Source: Acidobacteriaceae bacterium
GTDB lineage: Bacteria; Acidobacteriota; Terriglobia; Terriglobales; Acidobacteriaceae
Direction of reading: 5' to 3'
DNA: 15,676 nucleotides
NCBI GenBank assembly: GCA_025462805.1
Contig: JAOAPJ010000295.1
Location: 1-15,676, forward strand
In this document: in pieces, positions 1-8,842 of the stretch
Numbering within the stretch: the stretch's first letter is position 1
How the letters are laid out: each line of letters begins with the position of its first letter
Made by a program: the position numbers and the translations under genes
The notes under the pieces: generated by a model
What the model was told of the DNA's origin: nothing
Seen by the model: the letters and a program-made list of their open reading frames with translations, nothing else
Database searches by the model: none

Positions 1-1386
1 GATTACGTTCCCGTCAACGTGCATCCATCCCTGCCGGTGCTCGGCTTCGCGTTGCTCGCCGCTTTGATCACGGCGCTGCTCTTTGGCGTGGCGCCGGCAT
101 GGTTCTCCACCCAGACCGATCCGGCGAGCGCGATTCGCGGCACCTCCCGCACGATGAAGGATCCCAGCTCCGGGCCGCAGCGCGCGCTGGTCGTTCTGCA
201 GGCGACGCTCTCGGTCGTGCTGCTGTGCGCTGCAGGGCTGTTGCTGCGCAGCCTGAACAATCTCCAGATCCAACACTTCGGGTTTGTCACCATCAACCGC
301 TACATCGTCGGTATCGACCCCTTCCTCGCCGGTTACACGCCGGAGCAGACCGACGACCTTTATCGCAAGCTGCATGACCGGCTGATGCTTATCCCCGGTG
401 CAAAGGCCGCTGGGCTTGCCATCTACACGCCGATGGCCCACAACAACTGGAGCAACGGCATCTACATCCCAGGCCAGCCGGACGCGCAGCCGGACAGTGA
501 GTGGTACAGCGCCTCGTTCACGCGGGTCACCCCTGACTACTTCGAAGCCATCGGCTCCCAACTCCACAAGGGTCGCGTGTTTACTGCGGCCGATGACAAC
601 CATACCCGCAAGATGGCGGTCGTCAACCAGGTCTTCGCCGACCGGTATTTCCATGGCGACGCGATCGGGAAGCACTTCGGGCTGGAGCCACAGCTGCGCT
701 CTCAGTTCGAAATCATCGGCGTGGTCGAGAGCACGAAGTATCGCGACCCGGACCAGCCGGTCCCGCCCATGTACTTCCTGCCGTTTTCGCAGATCACGAA
801 CGCGTTCAAGGCAGAGGATCAAGCAGCTGAGGGTCTGAGCCACTACGCCGGTCACGTTGTGCTCGAAGTGACAAACAGTACGCCCTCTGCCGCAGAGGCA
901 GCGACACGGCGCGCTTTCGCCGAAGTGGATCCGAATCTGACGCCTCAGTTCTTCCGCACCTTCAGCGAGCAGGTTGCGACCAACTTCAACGAAGACGAGC
1001 TGCTGGCCCGGCTCACCTCACTCTTCGGCCTGGTCGCTCTGGTGTTGGCTTCGGTAGGGATGTACGGCGTCACTGCGTACTCCGTGCAGCGCCGCACCGG
1101 TGAGATCGGCGTGCGCATGGCGCTGGGCGCGGACCGCGGGCGAATCCTGCGCGAAGTGCTGGTGCGGGCTCTCAGCCAGTGCGCTGTTGGTCTCGTCATC
1201 GGTGTGCCCTTGGCGTATGCGACGGGCCGCTACATGCAGCAGCACCTATATGGGGTCGGTTCATTCGACGTCGTGGTAGGTCTGCTTACCCTCGCCATGC
1301 TGAGCGCGGCCGCGGCGATTGCAGCCTTTGTGCCCGCACGGCGTGCCGCCTCCATCGAGCCGATGGTGGCCCTGAGGTCGGAGTAG
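1..1386 (+). CDS. ADOP-family MacB-like permease, C-terminal part (5' end outside window)
   Basis: This is an inner-membrane permease of the MacB/FtsX superfamily, ADOP type. The reading frame is open from base 1, so the 461 visible residues lack the N-terminal TM1, the first periplasmic domain and TM2. Visible in order are the last helix of the first FtsX half (about residues 10-30, LLAALITALLFGVAPAW), and the helix opening the second half (about 61-83, ending CAAGLLLRSL). A periplasmic MacB_PCD-like domain follows at about 90-330. The final FtsX domain has three helices and the hallmark RRTGEIGVRMALGA, and the end reads PARRAASIEPMVALRSE. ADOP proteins are thought to couple ATP hydrolysis by a separate ATPase to periplasmic conformational change; the likely partner ATPase is at 8843-9553. 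It is clearly paralogous to the third permease (3804-6347). Its last codons carry the ribosome-binding site of the next gene. Family is certain; substrate is unknown. Confidence 0.9.
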   Translation, partial: DYVPVNVHPSLPVLGFALLAALITALLFGVAPAWFSTQTDPASAIRGTSRTMKDPSSGPQRALVVLQATLSVVLLCAAGLLLRSLNNLQIQHFGFVTINRYIVGIDPFLAGYTPEQTDDLYRKLHDRLMLIPGAKAAGLAIYTPMAHNNWSNGIYIPGQPDAQPDSEWYSASFTRVTPDYFEAIGSQLHKGRVFTAADDNHTRKMAVVNQVFADRYFHGDAIGKHFGLEPQLRSQFEIIGVVESTKYRDPDQPVPPMYFLPFSQITNAFKAEDQAAEGLSHYAGHVVLEVTNSTPSAAEAATRRAFAEVDPNLTPQFFRTFSEQVATNFNEDELLARLTSLFGLVALVLASVGMYGVTAYSVQRRTGEIGVRMALGADRGRILREVLVRALSQCAVGLVIGVPLAYATGRYMQQHLYGVGSFDVVVGLLTLAMLSAAAAIAAFVPARRAASIEPMVALRSE

Positions 1387-1387
1387 G

Positions 1388-3799
1388 ATGGCAGCGATCC
1401 AGCAAAGCGCGCAGGAGCTTCGTTTCGCGTGGCGGCAGTTGCGCCGTGCGCCCGGCTTCGCCCTTACGACGGTCCTGACGCTCGCCCTGGGCATGGGCGC
1501 CACCACGGCAGTCTTCAGCGTAGTCGAGCAGATGCTCCTGACCAGCCTGCCCTACCGTGACGCGGGACGCATCGTCGCTCTCGACACCTTCTTTACAGAC
1601 GCACAGCGCGATCATCCGCGGCTTCCCGGCGACGACTACCAGGATCTGCGGGCGAGCGGAGCCTTTCAGGAGACCGCCTATTACGATGGTGGCGAGATGG
1701 GCGTGCAGCTCTCCGACCACGCCTCCTTCGCTCAGGTAGAACAGGTCAGTCCCGGCTTCCTCGACGTCTTCGGGGTGCGGCCCGACGTCGGCCCGGGGTT
1801 CCATGACGACGCGCGGCTTCAGGCATTCGTCAGCACGGCGTTCGCGAATGCAGAGCTCGGCGGCACGATGGCTGCAATAGGCAAGTTGCTGCGCGTCGAA
1901 GGTGAGTCTTACGAAGTCGTAGGCGTGCTTCCCCAGGGCTTCGACTTTCCGCACAAGACGAATGTCTGGGTAGGCGGCCCGCAGACCCCAGAGAGCCGGA
2001 GCCGCGACGCGTACAACTATCAGGCGGTAGCGCGGATCCGCCCCGATCGGAGCCTGCAACAGACGCAGGCGCAGCTCGACACGCTTTCTGCCCGCCTCGC
2101 CCGCGAGTATACGCAGAGTCATGCTCACGTGAGGCTCACGGCTGTGCCTCTGCTCGATGCTCTGACTGGCCCGGTCCGCACGTCGCTGTGGTTGTGGCTT
2201 GCGGCCGTGTCCGTGCTTCTGCTCATCGCCTGCGCCAATGTCGCCCACCTGCAGCTGGTTCGTTTCTCCAGCAGGGAACAGGCGCTGGCGGTTCGCAGTG
2301 CTCTGGGCGCGAGCCGCGCGCGCATTATCGCCAGCGTCCTCACCGAGGCCGCGCTTCTCTCGCTGCTCGGCGGCGCACTTGGACTGTTGCTGGCGATTCC
2401 CGCTACTGCGTTGCTCATGCGCCTCCTCGCCTCGCAGCTTCCTCGCGTCATGAATGCCAGCCCCGACCTGCGGCTGCTCGGCTTCTCTCTCGTTCTCGCT
2501 TCCCTGGTTACGGCGATCAGTGCGGCTTGGCCCTGCTGGTGGGCAGCACGGCGCGACACGGCAGCCGCACTGAACCGCGGCACGCGCACCAGCGGCACAG
2601 ACCGGAAGACTGCTGTGTTGCGGCGCGGGCTGCTTGCGCTTGAGATTGCGCTCAGCTTCCTCTTGGTGGTCACCTCGTCGCTCCTGGTGCGCACAATCGA
2701 GCACCTGCGCGCCATGCCCCTCGGCTTCGCCGCAGACAATCGCCTGGTGGTCTACGCACATGCACCGGCCCATGGCCTCGAAGAATCGCAGAAACGAATG
2801 GTGCAGCTGGCGCACCTGACCGATGAGCTGCGCGCACTGCCCGGAGTGCGATCCGCCGCGCAGACGGTGGGATTGCCGGCCGGCGAGTTCGGCAGCAACG
2901 GCAGCTTCGCAGTGGTGAATAAGGGCGAGTCGATGAGTCAGGCGGGGTTGCCGCATGCCAACTTCAGCCTGGCCGGTCCGGGCTACTTTCGCGCCATGGG
3001 CATTCCGCTGCTGCGCGGGCGGGACGTCACCGCGGCCGATACATTGGCCTCGACCCCGGTGGTGCTGATCAGCGCGTCCCTGGCTCGACAGGTCTTCCGC
3101 TCCACCAATCCGCTCGGTCAGCAGATCGTCTGCGGCAGGGATGAGCTGAGCATGCACCCCATGACCATCGCCGGTGTGGTCGGGGATGTACGGCAGGACT
3201 CGCCTGCCGAGGAGCCCGCTCCGACGCTCTATATGCCTCTCGCGCAGCATCCCTCCCTGGCGAACGAGGTGCAGATCGTTTTGCATGCCGACGTCGCACC
3301 CGGCTCCCTCATCCCTGCCGTGCGGCAGCGGGTGCTGGCAATCGACTCCGCCATCGCCACCAAGTTCACCACCATGGATGATGCGCTTGCCACCTCCACT
3401 CAACCGCAGCAGCTTCGCGGCGAGCTGCTGACCGCCTTTGCCGCCCTGGCGCTGTTACTGGCCGCAGTGGGCGTGTACAGCGTGAGCAGCTATACGGTCG
3501 CGCAGCAGGTGAGGGAGATCGGCATCCGCATGGCGCTGGGCGCCAACCGCGCGACTGTGGCGCGGCAGTTCATCAGCACATCCGCCCGAAGCGGCGTTGC
3601 CGGCGTGGTGCTCGGCGCGATCCTCAGCTTCGCGGGAGCTCGCATACTTCAACGTTTTCTGGTGGGCGTCACACCAGCCGATCCGTTGAGCTATAGCCTG
3701 GCCGCCGCCGTCTTGCTGGCAGCGGTTGCCCTTGCAGCACTGTTACCAGCGCGCCGTGCTGCCTCCGTCGAACCCGTGGTAGCGTTGCGGACGGAGTGA
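1388..3799 (+). CDS. ADOP-family MacB-like ABC transporter permease, complete
   Basis: An 803-residue inner-membrane permease with the duplicated ADOP layout. It has a cytoplasmic N-terminus (LRFAWRQLRRAPGFA), TM1 at about 23-45, and a first periplasmic MacB_PCD-like domain at about 50-262. The first FtsX domain follows, with TM2 at about 264-287 containing IACANVAHLQLVR, then TM3-TM4. TM5 is at about 418-435, the second periplasmic domain at about 440-680, and the last FtsX domain contains VREIGIRMALGANR. The end is LPARRAASVEPVVALRTE. The ATG starts one base after the previous stop, with GGAG four bases upstream, so translation is probably coupled. The first periplasmic domain looks shortened around residues 135-160, where relatives carry a longer 'RGF..VLSY..W..RFG' segment; this helps explain why it is shorter than its 825- and 847-residue neighbours. 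There is no ATPase domain, unlike MacB itself. Substrate cannot be told from sequence. Confidence 0.93.
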   Translation: MAAIQQSAQELRFAWRQLRRAPGFALTTVLTLALGMGATTAVFSVVEQMLLTSLPYRDAGRIVALDTFFTDAQRDHPRLPGDDYQDLRASGAFQETAYYDGGEMGVQLSDHASFAQVEQVSPGFLDVFGVRPDVGPGFHDDARLQAFVSTAFANAELGGTMAAIGKLLRVEGESYEVVGVLPQGFDFPHKTNVWVGGPQTPESRSRDAYNYQAVARIRPDRSLQQTQAQLDTLSARLAREYTQSHAHVRLTAVPLLDALTGPVRTSLWLWLAAVSVLLLIACANVAHLQLVRFSSREQALAVRSALGASRARIIASVLTEAALLSLLGGALGLLLAIPATALLMRLLASQLPRVMNASPDLRLLGFSLVLASLVTAISAAWPCWWAARRDTAAALNRGTRTSGTDRKTAVLRRGLLALEIALSFLLVVTSSLLVRTIEHLRAMPLGFAADNRLVVYAHAPAHGLEESQKRMVQLAHLTDELRALPGVRSAAQTVGLPAGEFGSNGSFAVVNKGESMSQAGLPHANFSLAGPGYFRAMGIPLLRGRDVTAADTLASTPVVLISASLARQVFRSTNPLGQQIVCGRDELSMHPMTIAGVVGDVRQDSPAEEPAPTLYMPLAQHPSLANEVQIVLHADVAPGSLIPAVRQRVLAIDSAIATKFTTMDDALATSTQPQQLRGELLTAFAALALLLAAVGVYSVSSYTVAQQVREIGIRMALGANRATVARQFISTSARSGVAGVVLGAILSFAGARILQRFLVGVTPADPLSYSLAAAVLLAAVALAALLPARRAASVEPVVALRTE

Positions 3800-3803
3800 C
3801 ATC

Positions 3804-6347
3804 ATGCATTTGGGCAACGATATCCGTTACGCATTCCGCCAGCTCTACCGCAGTCCGGGCTTCGCTATTACTGCCGTGCTGACGCTGGCACTCGGCATCG
3901 GCGCGATCACCGCCATCTTCAGTCTGATCTACGTCACCATGTTGAAACCGCTGCCGGTGCCCCGTCCCAATGAGTTGTACAAGGCAGGACGTGACAGCAC
4001 CTGCTGCGTCGCCAGCACACTTCAGGGCGATTGGAGCCTCTTCTCCTACCCCTTGTATGAATCCCTGCGTGACCATACCCAGGGTCTCCGCGGGGGTCTC
4101 GCCGCATTCTCCGCCGGCCCCACAGCTCTTTTCGTGCACCTCCAGGGCAATCCGCAGGCGTCCATGGCGCTGCTCGGCAAGCTGGTCTCAGGCAATTACT
4201 TCGGCGTTCTCGAGGTGCCCTTGACCATGGGTCGGGGCCTCACGCCGGCAGATGATCAGGCCGCCTCACCACCGGTCACTGTACTCAGCTACCGGATGTG
4301 GGAGCGCCGCTTTGGCCGCGACCCGCACATCGTCGGCAAGACCCTGCTCATCAATGGCGCCGCAGCTACTGTGGTGGGCGTGACCGCACCCGAGTTCCTG
4401 GGAGAGACGGTGCACCCCGATATGCCGGAGCTGTGGCTGCCTTTGCGCCAGGAGAGCAACTATGTGCATGAGGGCGCCATGCTGCAGCGGGCCGATCGTC
4501 ACTGGCTCGACCTGGTCGGGCGCATTGCACCGGGCGCACAGCCGGATCAGATCGATGCGCAGTTGAACATAGGACTGCGGCAGTGGCTGCATAGCCGCGC
4601 CGCCGACATGCAGCCGGAGGAGCGCGCGCAGATCGACAGCCAGTCTACGGAACTCGCCTCTGCCGAGACAGGCATTAACTTCGTCGGGATGTTCTACAGC
4701 AAGGCATTGAAGCTGCTCATGGGGGCAGCGGCGTTTGTCATGCTGATCGTCTGCGCCAATGTAGCCAACCTGCTGTTGGTCCGAGCCATCGCGCAAACCC
4801 AGCAGACCTCGGTGCGTATGGCTCTGGGTGCCAGCCGGGAACAGTTGCTGCAGCAGGCCATGGTGTCGAGTCTGCTACTGGCCGTTCTCGGTTGTATCGC
4901 TGCCATCGGAGTCGCTTACGCGTTGTCGAGCTCGGTCCTTGCGCTCGCCTTCCGCGGCGTCGATTTCCTCCCGGTCAGCGCAAGACCTTCCGCTGCCATG
5001 CTTGGCTTTGCCTTCGCCACAGCCATTGTCACTTCGATCCTCTTCGGCGTCGGGCCGGCCTGGGTCTCAACCCGTAACAATCTGGCCAGCGTGCTGCGCG
5101 CAGCCTCGCGTACCACCCGATCGAGCGGCACCGCGTCTCAACGCCTGCTGGTCATCACGCAGGCTGCGCTCTCCGTCGTCCTGCTGTGCGCCGCAGGCTT
5201 GCTGACCCGCAGTCTCAGCAACCTGCAACATCAGGACTTCGGCTTCCAGACTCGCGATCGCTACGTCATCACCATCGACCCCGCGCTGGCCGGCTACCGC
5301 AGCACGCACACCGATGAACTGAACCGCAAGATCGAGGAGCGCATGCTTGCGATTCCAGGTGCCGAGCGCGTGGGCCTTGCCATCTACGCACCCATGTCTG
5401 GGGAGAACCGCACTGACACCGTCTATCTTCCGGGGCAGCCAAATCCTGCACCGGACAGCACCTGGGCCGAAGCCACATGGAATCGCGTCAGCCCGGACTA
5501 TTTCAATGCCGTCGGGGCCAGGTTGCGCGAAGGGCGCATGTTCAACGATGCCGACGATAATAAGTCGCGCAAGGTAGCGATCGTCAGCGACGGCTTCGCC
5601 AAGCGATATCTGAAAGGCGACCCTCTCGGCCAGCACTTCGGCATCGAGCCGGAGTTGCGCAGCGCGTTCGAGATTATCGGTGTCGTGCGCGATACCAAGT
5701 ACCGCTTCCCGGAACTGCCCACGCCTCCGATGTTCTTCCTGCCCTTCCGCCAGACCTCGCCGGTCTTCCGGCCATCCCAAGCGGGGCGCGAGGCAGAATC
5801 ACATTTCGCGGGGAATATCGTCCTGCAGTTGCGCGGAGGCGACCGCGCCTCTGTGGAGGCTGCCATGCGCAAAGCCATGCGCGATATTGATGCGAACCTG
5901 CCCATCACCGCTTACTACACCTTTGCAGAACTGGAGAGCTACGGATTCATCCAGAGTGAGCTGCTGTCGCGTCTCTGCGCGCTCTTTGCCTTGATTGCGC
6001 TGGTGCTTGCAGCCATCGGTATCTATGGCGTCACCGCATATTCTGTGCAGCGGCGCACCGGTGAGATCGGGATCCGGATGGCGCTTGGCGCCAGCCGCGC
6101 CCGCATCCTGCGCGAGGTCCTTCTGCAATCGTTGTTGTCCTGTGGTATTGGCTTGGCCACGGGCATTCCGCTGTCATATATCGCAGGCCGGCTGATTGCA
6201 CAGAAGCTGTTTGGCGTCGGATCCTTCGATCTTCCCGTGGTCACGGGTGCCGTCTTGATCCTCGCGCTGAGCGCCGCCCTTGCGGCGCTGCTGCCAGCAC
6301 GGCGAGCCGCGGCGATTGAACCGATGCACGCCCTTCGGTCGGAATAG
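3804..6347 (+). CDS. ADOP-family MacB-like ABC transporter permease, complete; paralogue of the first permease
   Basis: An 847-residue inner-membrane permease. It opens MHLGNDIRYAFRQLYRSPGF, followed by TM1 at about 21-44. The first periplasmic domain (about 50-295) has a vicinal cysteine pair, C67-C68. The first FtsX domain contains VCANVANLLLVRA and RMALGASR, and its last helix runs into VGPAWVSTR. TM5 (about 447-468) matches the same helix of the first permease, including VVLLCAAGLL. A second periplasmic domain and a final FtsX domain follow, with YGVTAYSVQRRTGEIGIRMA and the end LPARRAAAIEPMHALRSE. Over the stretch starting FEIIGVV, 21 of 29 residues equal those of the permease ending at 1386; over 45 residues of the last FtsX domain 37 match. 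It is therefore a duplicated copy with one unrelated-type permease between them. GGAG lies seven bases before the ATG, inside the end of the upstream gene. It presumably works with the ATPase at 8843-9553; substrate unknown. Confidence 0.93.
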   Translation: MHLGNDIRYAFRQLYRSPGFAITAVLTLALGIGAITAIFSLIYVTMLKPLPVPRPNELYKAGRDSTCCVASTLQGDWSLFSYPLYESLRDHTQGLRGGLAAFSAGPTALFVHLQGNPQASMALLGKLVSGNYFGVLEVPLTMGRGLTPADDQAASPPVTVLSYRMWERRFGRDPHIVGKTLLINGAAATVVGVTAPEFLGETVHPDMPELWLPLRQESNYVHEGAMLQRADRHWLDLVGRIAPGAQPDQIDAQLNIGLRQWLHSRAADMQPEERAQIDSQSTELASAETGINFVGMFYSKALKLLMGAAAFVMLIVCANVANLLLVRAIAQTQQTSVRMALGASREQLLQQAMVSSLLLAVLGCIAAIGVAYALSSSVLALAFRGVDFLPVSARPSAAMLGFAFATAIVTSILFGVGPAWVSTRNNLASVLRAASRTTRSSGTASQRLLVITQAALSVVLLCAAGLLTRSLSNLQHQDFGFQTRDRYVITIDPALAGYRSTHTDELNRKIEERMLAIPGAERVGLAIYAPMSGENRTDTVYLPGQPNPAPDSTWAEATWNRVSPDYFNAVGARLREGRMFNDADDNKSRKVAIVSDGFAKRYLKGDPLGQHFGIEPELRSAFEIIGVVRDTKYRFPELPTPPMFFLPFRQTSPVFRPSQAGREAESHFAGNIVLQLRGGDRASVEAAMRKAMRDIDANLPITAYYTFAELESYGFIQSELLSRLCALFALIALVLAAIGIYGVTAYSVQRRTGEIGIRMALGASRARILREVLLQSLLSCGIGLATGIPLSYIAGRLIAQKLFGVGSFDLPVVTGAVLILALSAALAALLPARRAAAIEPMHALRSE

Positions 6348-6353
6348 GAGCAC

Positions 6354-8831
6354 ATGGAACTCGGCAACGATCTTCGCTATGCGTGGCACCAGTTGCGGCA
6401 TAGCCCGGCCTTTGCCTGCACCGCACTCCTCACGCTCGCGCTCGGCATCGGCGCCACCACCACCATGTTTTCTGTCGTCGACCAGGTTCTGCTGCGCCCC
6501 TTGCCTTACGCGCGGCCGTCGCAGCTGGTGGCGATCTCCGAGGCGTCGTATGACAAGGACGTCACGGAGAGCGGCGGCGGGATTTCACTTCCCGATGCGC
6601 AGGATTGGCAAACCCGCAGCCACGCGCTCCAGTCCGTCGCCTACTACACCTTCCAGATGCCAATCGTCGGTGGCATCGCGCGTCCGCGCTCGGCGCCGGA
6701 GCTGTTGACCAGCACGAACTTCCTCGCCCTGCTTGGCGTTCAACCCGCTCTGGGCCGCGGCTTTACTGCAGCCGACGGGCAGCCCGGAGCGGCCCGTGTG
6801 GTCGTTCTCGGTGCACAGGAGTGGCGCACGCTCTTTGACGCGGATCCGAAGATCATCGGCCGCAGCATCGCGCTCAATGGCATGCCACAGACGGTCATCG
6901 GCGTCATGCCGGATAGCTTCCGCTTCCAGGGTGGCAGCGATCTCCTGTTCTCGGCTCTGGATATCAACACCAAGGAGCTGCAGGACCGCTCCTCCGGCGT
7001 ACTGCAAGTCCTCGGTCGTCTTCGGGAGGGCAGCACACCTGAGGAGGCCACACGTGAGCTCGCCGGCATTAAAAGGCAGAGCCTACACACCTATCCCGGC
7101 AAAGAACGCGACAACCGTGTGCTGGTCGAAAACTATGCGCATTCGCAGACTCGCCGCGTACGCCCCGGACTTCTCACTCTCAACTGGCTGGTAGGCGCAG
7201 TCTGGCTCCTCTCCACGATCAACGTTGCCGGCCTGCTGCTGACCCGCACCCAAGGACGCCGGCGTGAGATCGCCGTGCGCGCGGCCCTCGGCGCGGGCAG
7301 CAGCCGCCTCCTGCGTCAGTTTCTGGTCGAGAGTCTCCTGCTCAGCCTGGCCGGTGGTGCGCTGGGTTTGTCCATCACTGCAGCGGCGCTGCGTGTCTCC
7401 CGCGACTACCTCGCGCAGACCTTCCAGAATGGAGACATCGTCCACATCGATGCGAGCGTGTGCACATACGTGCTGCTTGCCTCGTGTGTCTCGGCTCTGC
7501 TGTTCGGCATTGTGCCTGCGTTGCAAGCCGCGCGTCTTCCTATCCAGGAAGGATTGCGCGAAGGTTCCGCCGGCGCCGGCACCAGCCGCCACCAGAGCAG
7601 GATGCGCGACCTCATCGTCACCGCAGAAGTTGCGCTCTCCCTGTTGCTGCTCGTCGCCGCGGGTGTGATGGCGCGCACCTTGTACCAGATGCAGCGAACG
7701 CCGCTCGGCTTCGCGCCCGAGAACGTCGTCACCGCGGAGCTGATGCTGCCGCAGAAGAACTACTGGTTCGTTAGCAGGGGACGGTCGGACGCGAAGAATA
7801 TCGTGCCGGCCTTCCTCCAGCCGATGCTCGATCGAATCCGGCAGCTTCCCGGAGTGACCGCTGCAGGCGTCACCACCGTCCGTCCGCTGCGCACCAACTG
7901 GACCTTCCGTGACACGATCCAGTTCGCGGGCCGCCCCAAACCGGAGGCCCGCCATACGCAGGACGCGAACGCGCGCGCAGCGAGCTCGGACTACTTCCGT
8001 GCCATGGGGATCTCGCTGAAGCGGGGCCGTCTCTTCAATGCAGAAGACAGCCCGTCCACGCCGTTGGCTGCCATCGTGAACGAGGCATTCACGCGAGAGA
8101 TCGATGGAGCACACAACCCCATCGGCATGCAGGTTGAGGCAAGCAATGCCGGACCGCATAAGTACGCCACTATCGTCGGGGTGGTTGGTGACGCGCGGCA
8201 AGGGATGAGCGACGCGGCAAAGCCCGAGCTGCTCCTCAACCTCGATCAAATGTCACCTGCGGACGACATGTATCCCATTCTGGTCGCCTTCCACCTCGAT
8301 CTCGTGGTGCGTGCGCAGATCTCGCCCAACTCGTTGATCCCCGCCATGACACGCATCGTGCATGATCTCAACCCCGACGTTGGCATCAATCACGCCGAAC
8401 CAATGCAGACCACGATCGCCGACACCATGGGCAGCCAGACCCTGGCCGCGCGTCTGCTCGGGCTGTTTGCATTGGCGGCGCTGGTGATCGCGGCGGCCGG
8501 GCTGTACGGCCTCCTCGCCTACCAGGTCGCCCAGCAGATGCGCGACTTCGGCGTGCGGCTTGCCCTGGGTGCGCAGCGCAAAGATGTGCTGTGGATGGTG
8601 CTCCGCCGCGCGGTCGTGCTGCTCTCCCTGGGCGCCGCGCTTGGCGCTGCTCTCTCGCTCGGACTCAGCCGCCTCGCGGCCAGCGTGGTTGCTGGCGTTG
8701 ACCTTCACAACATGATGTTCGTGGTCGAGGCGGTCACCGTTGTGCTCGCCGTTACGTGCATCGCAGCCAGCTATCTGCCGGCTCGGCGCGCTGCCAACAT
8801 CGATCCCATCCAAGCGCTGCGCCACGAATAG
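6354..8831 (+). CDS. ADOP-family MacB-like ABC transporter permease, complete
   Basis: An 825-residue inner-membrane permease, the last of four in the array. The N-terminus MELGNDLRYAWHQLRHSPAF resembles that of the preceding gene. TM1 is at about 20-43 and the first periplasmic domain at about 50-275, with the usual LGRGFTAADGQPG and IIGRSIALNG segments. The first FtsX domain starts near 279; here the common 'CANVANLLLVR' is replaced by STINVAGLLLTR, followed by REIAVRAALGAG. The second half begins near 415, and its FtsX domain has MRDFGVRLALGAQR, a weaker match to the EIGIRMALGA hallmark than in the other three. The end is LPARRAANIDPIQALRHE. AGGAG overlaps the upstream stop codon and sits three bases before the ATG. 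The second periplasmic domain differs strongly from the first and third permeases and is closer in style to the second. Substrate is unknown. Confidence 0.93.
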   Translation: MELGNDLRYAWHQLRHSPAFACTALLTLALGIGATTTMFSVVDQVLLRPLPYARPSQLVAISEASYDKDVTESGGGISLPDAQDWQTRSHALQSVAYYTFQMPIVGGIARPRSAPELLTSTNFLALLGVQPALGRGFTAADGQPGAARVVVLGAQEWRTLFDADPKIIGRSIALNGMPQTVIGVMPDSFRFQGGSDLLFSALDINTKELQDRSSGVLQVLGRLREGSTPEEATRELAGIKRQSLHTYPGKERDNRVLVENYAHSQTRRVRPGLLTLNWLVGAVWLLSTINVAGLLLTRTQGRRREIAVRAALGAGSSRLLRQFLVESLLLSLAGGALGLSITAAALRVSRDYLAQTFQNGDIVHIDASVCTYVLLASCVSALLFGIVPALQAARLPIQEGLREGSAGAGTSRHQSRMRDLIVTAEVALSLLLLVAAGVMARTLYQMQRTPLGFAPENVVTAELMLPQKNYWFVSRGRSDAKNIVPAFLQPMLDRIRQLPGVTAAGVTTVRPLRTNWTFRDTIQFAGRPKPEARHTQDANARAASSDYFRAMGISLKRGRLFNAEDSPSTPLAAIVNEAFTREIDGAHNPIGMQVEASNAGPHKYATIVGVVGDARQGMSDAAKPELLLNLDQMSPADDMYPILVAFHLDLVVRAQISPNSLIPAMTRIVHDLNPDVGINHAEPMQTTIADTMGSQTLAARLLGLFALAALVIAAAGLYGLLAYQVAQQMRDFGVRLALGAQRKDVLWMVLRRAVVLLSLGAALGAALSLGLSRLAASVVAGVDLHNMMFVVEAVTVVLAVTCIAASYLPARRAANIDPIQALRHE

Positions 8832-8835
8832 GAGA
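8830..8835 (+). promoter_or_regulatory. Ribosome binding site of the ABC ATPase gene, sets its start
   Basis: AGGAGA overlaps the stop codon of the last permease (TAG, 8829-8831) and lies seven bases before the ATG at 8843. This favours 8843 over the longer in-frame start at 8756, which would add 29 residues without ABC character, read out of frame through the end of the upstream permease gene. Confidence 0.75.
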
Positions 8836-8842
8836 AATTGCC

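Noticed and set aside
1286..3403. Very long open frame (705 codons) on the minus strand opposite the second permease gene
   Set aside because: Its codons line up exactly opposite those of the permease, so it stays open simply because TTA, CTA and TCA codons are rare in this GC-rich gene. The predicted protein is rich in Arg, Gly, Ala, His and Gln with no recognisable domain.
6384..6396. Sequence resembling a sigma-54 promoter (TGGCAC followed by TTGC)
   Set aside because: The GG and GC elements are 10 bases apart instead of 12, and it lies inside the N-terminal coding part of the fourth permease.
7083..8249. Minus-strand open frame of 388 codons opposite the fourth permease gene
   Set aside because: Same codon-phase effect as the other antisense frame; no family-like features, and the plus-strand gene is well supported.
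8381..8395. TGGCA...GC element with correct sigma-54 spacing
   Set aside because: Spacing is right but the -12 side lacks the TT before GC. It is within coding sequence and about 450 bases before the next start, so chance is the best explanation.
8756..8842. Upstream in-frame start for the ABC ATPase
   Set aside because: The extra 29 residues lie inside the coding end of the last permease, have no ABC-protein character, and the strong ribosome-binding site serves the ATG at 8843.
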